Assembly (NCBI GenBank): GCA_007119335.1
Contig: SKPU01000078.1
Location: 1-11,366 of the forward strand
Direction of reading: 5' to 3'
Length of the DNA stretch: 11,366 nt
From: Syntrophomonadaceae bacterium
GTDB lineage: Bacteria > Bacillota > Dethiobacteria > DTU022
The notes below the pieces were generated by a model. It had not been told where the DNA came from, ran no database searches, and was given only the letters and a program-made list of their open reading frames with translations. This document shows, in pieces, positions 7,467 to 11,366 of the stretch; position 1 is the first letter of the stretch; each line of letters starts with the position of its first letter. The translations under genes were made by a program, and so were the position numbers.

Positions 7467-7500
7467 AAAAAAACGGTGCCCGGAATTACCTGACACCGTT
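7467..7500 (-). terminator. Intrinsic terminator of the rpsF-ssb-rpsR operon
   Basis: On the minus strand AACGGTG pairs with CACCGTT. A further GG/CC pair lies inside, across a symmetric three-base internal loop, and the stem runs directly into a run of seven Ts (two of them in the stem). It starts 24 bases past the rpsR stop codon. Because it lies just before rplI it could also act as a partial attenuator, allowing some read-through into rplI-dnaB. Confidence 0.8.
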
Positions 7501-7524
7501 GTTAGTCAGCTGCCTTTTCCCCGG

Positions 7525-7755
7525 TTATTCAGAAGTAAAGGGAAGTAAAGCCATAATTCTTGATCTTTTTATCGCTCGTGTTAATTGGCGCTGATGCTTC
7601 GCGCAATTACCGGAGATTCGACGCGGAAGCACCTTCCCTCTTTCAGTAACAAAGCGCTTTAGTTTATCATATTGCTTATAATCTATACTTTCCACCTTGT
7701 CAACACAGAAACTACAGATCTTTTTTTTCGGTTTTCTACCTCTGTCTCGCCTCAT
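7525..7755 (-). CDS. rpsR: 30S ribosomal protein S18
   Basis: This 76-residue protein binds 16S rRNA on the small-subunit platform as a heterodimer with S6. The S18 core is recognisable in [20 protein letters not shown] and in the C-terminal [19 protein letters not shown]. It is the cysteine-containing type: C14 and C17 (CSFC) with C51 and H54 (CAKH) could form a zinc site, as inferred for C+ ribosomal proteins. The start is ATG with AAGGAAGGTG just upstream, 18 bases after ssb. It is the last gene of the rpsF-ssb-rpsR unit and is followed by an intrinsic terminator. Confidence 0.97.
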   Translation of the reverse strand: MRRDRGRKPKKKICSFCVDKVESIDYKQYDKLKRFVTERGKVLPRRISGNCAKHQRQLTRAIKRSRIMALLPFTSE

Positions 7756-7773
7756 CTTTTCACCTTCCTTCCA

Positions 7774-8187
7774 CTAAAAGGGAACGTCGTTTTCATTGAT
7801 TTCTATATCGTCAACATTCTGATTCTGATTCTCTTCATGGGTTGATTCATATTGATCAGAACTACGTGGACGCTCAAGAAATTGAACATTGTCGGCTACT
7901 ATTTCAGCAGCTTTACGCCTGACACCCTGACGATCATCATAAGATCGGACCTGCAGGCGACCACTAGCGGCAGCCAGATTACCTTTTTTTAAATAGTTTG
8001 CGCAATTTTCTGCTAGTTTACGCCAGGTTACAATGTCAATAAAATCTGTTTCTCTTTCCCCCTGCTGGTTAGTAAAAGGGCGGTTAACTGCCAGCGTAAA
8101 AGAAGCTACCGGAACCCCACTACCAGCTGTATAACGTAGCTCCGGATCATGGGTTAAACGGCCGATTAAAACAACCTGGTTTAACAT
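7774..8187 (-). CDS. ssb: Single-stranded DNA-binding protein SSB
   Basis: This 137-residue protein coats single-stranded DNA during replication and repair. An OB-fold occupies residues 1-106, beginning [20 protein letters not shown] and including Trp55 in the [10 protein letters not shown] segment and GRLQVRSY near 77-83. A short, polar, low-complexity linker (about 107-131) leads to the acidic tip ENDVPF, a variant of the DDDIPF partner-binding motif, so docking of replication and repair proteins should be kept. The ATG start follows GGAGG at a somewhat long 12-base spacing. It lies between the S6 and S18 genes, the standard order in Firmicutes, and should be translated from the same message. 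Confidence 0.97.
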   Translation of the reverse strand: MLNQVVLIGRLTHDPELRYTAGSGVPVASFTLAVNRPFTNQQGERETDFIDIVTWRKLAENCANYLKKGNLAAASGRLQVRSYDDRQGVRRKAAEIVADNVQFLERPRSSDQYESTHEENQNQNVDDIEINENDVPF

Positions 8188-8209
8188 AACTAATTCAATC
8201 CTCCCGATA

Positions 8210-8683
8210 CTACTCGTTAACTTTACTGTCGTTCTCTTCTTCTGTTGAAACAGTAGCTTCGTCAGGCTTATCAGATTCTTCCTGGCTGATCAATTCTTCA
8301 GTAGCTTTGTCTGCTTCAGTTTCTTCGGTTACTTCAGCTTCTTCGACCGCCTCGGCTTCTTCGGTTACTTCTTCTGAGATCAATGACTCATATTCTTCTT
8401 CTTCAACCCGAACTACTAAATAACGAAGAATTGCGTCACTGACTCGGAAATAATGTTCAATTTCTGGAATGATGGTCCCTTGACCGCTGAAGTAAACCAG
8501 ATAATAATAACCTTCTACATGCTTGTCAATCTCATAAGCTAATCGGCGCTTTCGCCAATCAACTACTTTGTTGACTATACCTTCGTTGTTGGTTATGGTG
8601 TCTTTTAGACCATTGATGATTTCTTCGTGTTGGTCTGGTTCAAAATCTGGACGGATAATTAACATAATTTCATAAAGTCCCAT
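8210..8683 (-). CDS. rpsF: 30S ribosomal protein S6 with a long acidic C-terminal tail
   Basis: The first 93 or so residues are a normal S6 ([13 protein letters not shown] start, [13 protein letters not shown], and [16 protein letters not shown]). S6 pairs with S18 on the platform of the small subunit. Bacterial S6 is usually about 95-100 residues long; this one has 157. The extra 64 residues (94-157) contain 25 Glu and 4 Asp against 3 Lys, with few hydrophobic residues, so they are probably disordered. EVTEE occurs at 105-109 and 117-121, encoded by two identical 15-bp stretches 36 bp apart, a sign of internal duplication. The ribosome site GGAGGTGAT lies just ahead of the ATG, with a sigma-A promoter further upstream. 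It is the first gene of the rpsF-ssb-rpsR unit. Confidence 0.96.
   Translation of the reverse strand: MGLYEIMLIIRPDFEPDQHEEIINGLKDTITNNEGIVNKVVDWRKRRLAYEIDKHVEGYYYLVYFSGQGTIIPEIEHYFRVSDAILRYLVVRVEEEEYESLISEEVTEEAEAVEEAEVTEETEADKATEELISQEESDKPDEATVSTEEENDSKVNE
8321..8371 (-). repeat. Two 15-bp direct repeats in the S6 tail
   Basis: The identical 15-bp coding-strand unit GAAGTAACCGAAGAA (Glu-Val-Thr-Glu-Glu) occurs at 8371-8357 and 8335-8321, a 36-bp or 12-codon period. The sequence between is similarly Glu/Ala-rich but has diverged. The tail may have grown by slippage or unequal recombination. Confidence 0.8.
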
Positions 8684-8743
8684 TCAATATCACCTCCCTC
8701 TGGACTTACGGCCCCATCTAAGGAGCAGGGATTTGCCTGCAAT
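8684..8743 (-). promoter_or_regulatory. rpsF mRNA leader, possible S6:S18 autoregulatory site
   Basis: The predicted leader of about 55 bases is GC-rich and can fold over the ribosome site: CTCCT (8725-8721) can pair with GGGAG (8698-8694), part of the Shine-Dalgarno region. A CCG triplet (8711-8709) sits directly before TAAG, which could instead pair with CTTA (8722-8719). Published S6:S18 leader motifs carry a CCG in a bulge next to a stem and hairpin. The CCG and a stem are seen here, but I could not build the accompanying hairpin, so membership in that family is uncertain. Confidence 0.35.
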
Positions 8744-8772
8744 ATAATAGCATACTTACTCTATTAGAGCAA
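8744..8772 (-). promoter_or_regulatory. Sigma-A promoter of the rpsF-ssb-rpsR operon
   Basis: On the minus strand a TTGCTC -35 box (8772-8767) and a TATTAT -10 box (8749-8744) are separated by exactly 17 bases, with an extended TGC directly before the -10. Transcription should begin near 8737, about 55 bases before the S6 start. It is the best-formed vegetative promoter in the window and suits a ribosomal protein operon. Confidence 0.75.
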
Positions 8773-8798
8773 GCTAGATCAATCAATTATCCGGTGCG

Positions 8799-9839
8799 CT
8801 AGCCTGTTAAATCACCATGGTAAGCAGGTCCCCGTTTAATCAATTCCAAAATACTTTTAATAATTCCGGCTACCGGAACGGCTAAAACCATGCCGAGCAG
8901 TCCAGCAAGGGTGCCGCCAGCGAGAATCGCTACAATTATAGTAATTGGTTTTAGGTTAACTATTCGACCGAGAACTACCGGGGCAAGAAATAAACCATCT
9001 AAAATTTGAATAACAACATAAATCAATATAATAAAGAGCGGAGATGGAGTAAGTGGAGAAAAACTTAATAGAACTGCCGGCACCGCAGCGATATATGGTC
9101 CTATGTAGAGTATAAAGTTAAATAAGCCGGCAATAATACCCAAAAGAAATGCATAGGGCATACCGACAATATAAAGCGTTATTCCGGTAATCACACCGAC
9201 AATAAAACAACGAATCAAAGAACCGCGGATAAAAGTACCAACATTAATGTCAATTATTTCCAGAAGATTCTCTGCTAAAGGGCGCCTCTTTAAAGGCACA
9301 ATATCGATCAACTGGCTCCTGATTGTATGAAAATCGCTTAGCAAAAAATATACAAGAAACAAAACGATAAATATATCAACAGCCCCACCAATAAGGGACA
9401 AAGATGCTTCCGCCAGGTATTCGACACCCTGATAAAGATTGTCCGACAAGCTAACTAAATACTCTCTGACCTCTGCTTCGACATCAAGCACTATAAGTTG
9501 CTGTGAAATCCAGTATAGGTAATCTTGAAAACGTTCCACATAGTAAGGAAAACTTTCAGCCAGCTCAGTGGCTTCAAAATATATAACCGGTATAAGCAAG
9601 CTTACAGTAAATGCGCAAAAAAGTATAAAAGTCAGAAACACTAGAGCTGTGGCCAGACCATGGCTTATTCGAAACCTTTTTTTTAAATAAACAAGCATTG
9701 GATAAAAAATATAGACAATCAAAATACTGACCAAAAGCAGCGCAACAAGCCAGGATATACTCTGCAGCAGCCAAATTGCTCCACCCAGCATAAAAAGCAA
9801 AGTTAGTAACCGCAAAACAAAAGCCCACTGCTTATCCAC
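8799..9839 (-). CDS. AI-2E family (UPF0118/TqsA-like) membrane protein
   Basis: This 346-residue integral membrane protein belongs to a family of probable exporters; reported substrates include autoinducer-2 and ions, and none can be assigned here. Hydrophobic segments lie at about 8-50 (two), 63-87, 149-168, 208-226, 228-260, 266-288 and 298-327. The large soluble stretch between the third and fourth (about 88-148) is typical of the family. Family hallmarks include LYIGPYIAAVPA (244-255), a DGLFLAPVVLGRIVNLKP segment (281-298) and GLLGMVLAVPVAG (313-325). The start is GTG, with AGGGGGG 8-9 bases upstream. It sits between ychF and rpsF, which are neighbours in Bacillus subtilis, so it looks like an insertion into a conserved order. 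A palindrome lies in its upstream gap. Confidence 0.85.
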   Translation of the reverse strand: MDKQWAFVLRLLTLLFMLGGAIWLLQSISWLVALLLVSILIVYIFYPMLVYLKKRFRISHGLATALVFLTFILFCAFTVSLLIPVIYFEATELAESFPYYVERFQDYLYWISQQLIVLDVEAEVREYLVSLSDNLYQGVEYLAEASLSLIGGAVDIFIVLFLVYFLLSDFHTIRSQLIDIVPLKRRPLAENLLEIIDINVGTFIRGSLIRCFIVGVITGITLYIVGMPYAFLLGIIAGLFNFILYIGPYIAAVPAVLLSFSPLTPSPLFIILIYVVIQILDGLFLAPVVLGRIVNLKPITIIVAILAGGTLAGLLGMVLAVPVAGIIKSILELIKRGPAYHGDLTG

Positions 9840-9867
9840 CGAATTTACCCCCCTGCTTCCAGCAGCC

Positions 9868-9893
9868 CGACAATATAAATTGTCACATTGTCG
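9868..9893. repeat. GACAAT/ATTGTC inverted repeat, candidate operator
   Basis: In the 66-base gap before the AI-2E-family gene, GACAAT (9869-9874) and ATTGTC (9879-9884) form a 16-bp palindrome with a 4-base centre. A further ATTGTCG copy (9887-9893) also mirrors CGACAAT (9868-9874), so three half-sites are present. It lacks a T run and so is not a clear terminator. It could be a transcription-factor site; no factor can be named. Confidence 0.45.
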
Positions 9894-9905
9894 CTAGGTT
9901 AAACG

Positions 9906-10967
9906 TTAGTTTCGAAAACGAAAAAAAAGAACTTCACCGTCTTTGACCGGATAATCCCTGCCTTCAACTCTGCAGATCCCTTTTTCCCTCGCCCTGGCCA
10001 GGCTACCCTCCGAAAGTAGAGCTTTCCATTCAATAACTTCAACATTAATGAATCCGCTTTCCATGTCAGAATGGACTCGACCGGCTGCATTTACAGCTCG
10101 AATCCCGGATGGAACTACCCAGGCCCGTGCTTCGTTGCCTTTAACAGTATAGAATGTAAATAAACCTAAATCTTTGTAACAATCCTGCAGTAGCTTTTCG
10201 GTCCGGCTTTCCTGTAATCCATAAGCTCTCAGAAAAGACTTTCGTTCCTCAGCAGGCAACTCTGTAAGTTCTGCTTCAAGGCTGGCGCACATCGGAACGA
10301 CCGGGCTATTAGACGGGAAAAAAGAACAGTCCGGGTCAAGGAAGTATGCTTCATTCAAGTTGTAAACATAAAGCATATCTTTCCGGGTTAGTAGGGAGAG
10401 TTGATCTAAATAAAGCTCGTCTTCTCGGGAAAAGCTCAAGTCCCGCAACGCAGTGCCAAGATTTAAATGCTCCTCCAAAGTAGATAGCAGATCCAATTCA
10501 TATTGGGCAGATTGATCGCCACTTTTCAGTTTTGGTTCCAGTTTTTGTCGTCTTCTGGAAATGACCTCGATATCAGCAAGGTTTAATTCAAGGTCAACTA
10601 TTTCAAGTCGGGCCGCCGGGTCTAAATAATCACTACCGGGCTGCTCAAACCCAGCTACAACATGAATAAGAAGATCAACATCTCGCAAATGACCAAGGAA
10701 CTGATTGCCTAAACCTTCACCCCTGCTTGCTCCTTCAACAAGCCCTGCCACGTCAAAAACAGTGATCGTGGCCGGAGTAACTTTTTGGGAATCACACAAT
10801 GCAGCCAGTTCTGATAATCTTTGATCAGGAATAGGAACAACTGCCTTATTAGGATTAATTGTAGAAAACGGGTAACTTTCAATAGACACATCAAGGGCGG
10901 TCAGGGCTTTAAACAAAGTCGACTTGCCAGCATTAGGCAACCCGACGATACCGCAACTCCAAGCCAT
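9906..10967 (-). CDS. ychF: Ribosome-associated ATPase YchF (OLA1 family)
   Basis: This 353-residue Obg-related P-loop NTPase hydrolyses ATP in preference to GTP and associates with ribosomes. The P-loop GLPNAGKST is at 9-17, the G2 region near SYPFSTINPN (31-40), and G3 at DVAGLVEGAS (72-81), with Leu in place of the catalytic Gln, as in HAS-type NTPases. The base-recognition motif is NLNE (203-206), not NKxD, which is the mark of ATP specificity in this family. A helical insert (about 130-190) and a C-terminal TGS domain (about 270-353), containing RVHSDMESGFINVEVI, complete the protein. Length is slightly below the usual 363 or so. The ATG start has GGGAGGGGG upstream, and the gene follows the DUF951 gene by 18 bases, so the two are probably cotranscribed. 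Confidence 0.96.
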   Translation of the reverse strand: MAWSCGIVGLPNAGKSTLFKALTALDVSIESYPFSTINPNKAVVPIPDQRLSELAALCDSQKVTPATITVFDVAGLVEGASRGEGLGNQFLGHLRDVDLLIHVVAGFEQPGSDYLDPAARLEIVDLELNLADIEVISRRRQKLEPKLKSGDQSAQYELDLLSTLEEHLNLGTALRDLSFSREDELYLDQLSLLTRKDMLYVYNLNEAYFLDPDCSFFPSNSPVVPMCASLEAELTELPAEERKSFLRAYGLQESRTEKLLQDCYKDLGLFTFYTVKGNEARAWVVPSGIRAVNAAGRVHSDMESGFINVEVIEWKALLSEGSLARAREKGICRVEGRDYPVKDGEVLFFRFRN

Positions 10968-10985
10968 AGCAATCCCCCTCCCTGT

Positions 10986-11186
10986 TTAACCTGGTTTTGA
11001 GTCATCTTCAGACAACAAACCCTTAACTCGGCGCTCGAAGCGGGTACGGGGCATCATAACGCTGCGGCCACAATTTAGACATTTTATTCTAAAGTCCATC
11101 CCAACCCTGATTATTCGCCATTGATTAGAACCGCAAGGATGTCCTTTCTTCATTTTAACAAGTTGGCCTTCCTCATACGGAACCAT
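10986..11186 (-). CDS. DUF951 (YyzM-like) small cysteine-containing protein
   Basis: This is a 66-residue protein of unknown function matching the DUF951 family: GQLVKMKKGHPCGSNQW, RVGMDFRIKCLNCG and VMMPRTRFERRVK are recognisable. His16-Pro-Cys18 and Cys36-xx-Cys39 form a likely zinc-ribbon-like site. The family is widespread in Firmicutes and is commonly found next to ychF, as here. The start is ATG, 17 bases after the upstream adenylate kinase stop. The nearest ribosome site (AAAGG, 14 bases upstream) is weak and overlaps the stop codon of that gene, suggesting translational coupling. Function cannot be inferred beyond possible nucleic-acid or ribosome association. Confidence 0.85.
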   Translation of the reverse strand: MVPYEEGQLVKMKKGHPCGSNQWRIIRVGMDFRIKCLNCGRSVMMPRTRFERRVKGLLSEDDSKPG

Positions 11187-11203
11187 AAGAACAACACCGG
11201 CCT

Positions 11204-11366
11204 TTAGAGGTCATTAAGAATGCTGTTAATTTGCTCATAGACTCCATTAATATCCTGATTGCCATTAACCTCACTGATTAAACCTTTGTCTTGATAAAAC
11301 TTTATAAGGGGTTCAGTTTGCTTTTTATAAACATCTAATCTTTCTTTAACTGTTTCAAGGGTATCA
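11204..11366 (-). CDS. adk: Adenylate kinase, C-terminal part only
   Basis: Fifty-three residues and the stop codon are visible; the rest lies beyond the right edge. The sequence ([20 protein letters not shown], then [10 protein letters not shown], ending NSILNDL) matches the C-terminal helices of adenylate kinase, where the usual pattern is DxxETVxxRLxVYxxQTxPLIxxYxxKGxL. The enzyme converts AMP and ATP to two ADP. In most Firmicutes adk lies between secY and map in the large ribosomal-protein cluster, so its position beside DUF951 and ychF is unusual; it may be relocated or a second copy. Other nucleoside-monophosphate kinases are possible but fit less well. Confidence 0.8.
   Translation of the reverse strand, partial: DTLETVKERLDVYKKQTEPLIKFYQDKGLISEVNGNQDINGVYEQINSILNDL

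Noticed and set aside
7437..7473. Possible sigma-A promoter for rplI (TTTACA or TGTAAT elements)
   Set aside because: No pair of boxes has both a good match and 16-18 base spacing; rplI may instead rely on read-through of the terminator.
7410..7496. 29-codon N-terminal extension of L9
   Set aside because: It reads through the terminator hairpin, is unlike L9, and an AGGAGTG site marks the internal ATG at 7409 as the start.
8725..8740. GCAGG/CCTGC hairpin before rpsF as a terminator for the preceding gene
   Set aside because: The stem has only 5 bp, no T run follows, and it overlaps the predicted transcription start, so it would be broken in the rpsF message.
9574..9828. Second minus-strand open frame inside the AI-2E-family gene
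   Set aside because: It is an alternative frame of a hydrophobic coding region, without its own ribosome site.

Overview
The window is about 11.4 kb of dense, entirely minus-strand coding DNA. It looks like the chromosome of a low-to-mid-GC, spore-forming Firmicute of the class Clostridia. The evidence is the gene order ychF / rpsF-ssb-rpsR / rplI-dnaB / walR-walK, which is typical of Firmicutes, together with strong AGGAGG-type ribosome binding sites, frequent GTG and TTG starts, a DUF951 (YyzM) gene beside ychF, and a match to the Bacillus sigma-H promoter consensus. I cannot name a genus. No transposon, prophage, CRISPR array, tRNA or rRNA is visible, and no gap between genes exceeds about 120 bp.

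In the direction of transcription (right to left) the layout is as follows. The 3' end of an adenylate kinase gene enters at the right edge, followed closely by a 66-residue DUF951 protein and the ATPase YchF. Next comes an AI-2E-family membrane protein, set off by a small palindrome. A well-formed sigma-A promoter then drives rpsF-ssb-rpsR (ribosomal protein S6, single-strand DNA-binding protein, ribosomal protein S18), which ends at an intrinsic terminator. A second group, rplI-dnaB-FAD oxidoreductase, follows with short spacers. A sigma-H-type promoter precedes a membrane-anchored G5/M23 peptidoglycan hydrolase gene that ends at a strong hairpin terminator. Last come the overlapping walR and walK genes, and five codons of a further gene at the left edge, probably a walH/yycH-like one.

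Functionally the window joins translation (S6, S18, L9, YchF), replication (SSB, DnaB helicase) and cell-wall control (WalRK and an M23 hydrolase). Several starts given here differ from the longest reading frame because a ribosome binding site favours an internal codon: rplI, dnaB, walR and the FAD protein.

I did not find a convincing undescribed multi-gene system; this is mostly core chromosome. The points most worth a second look are a 13-adenine tract inside the hydrolase gene where a one-base slip in either direction removes the catalytic domain, the sigma-H-type promoter of that gene, an acidic repeat-bearing tail on ribosomal protein S6, and a ferredoxin-like cysteine cluster inside the FAD protein.
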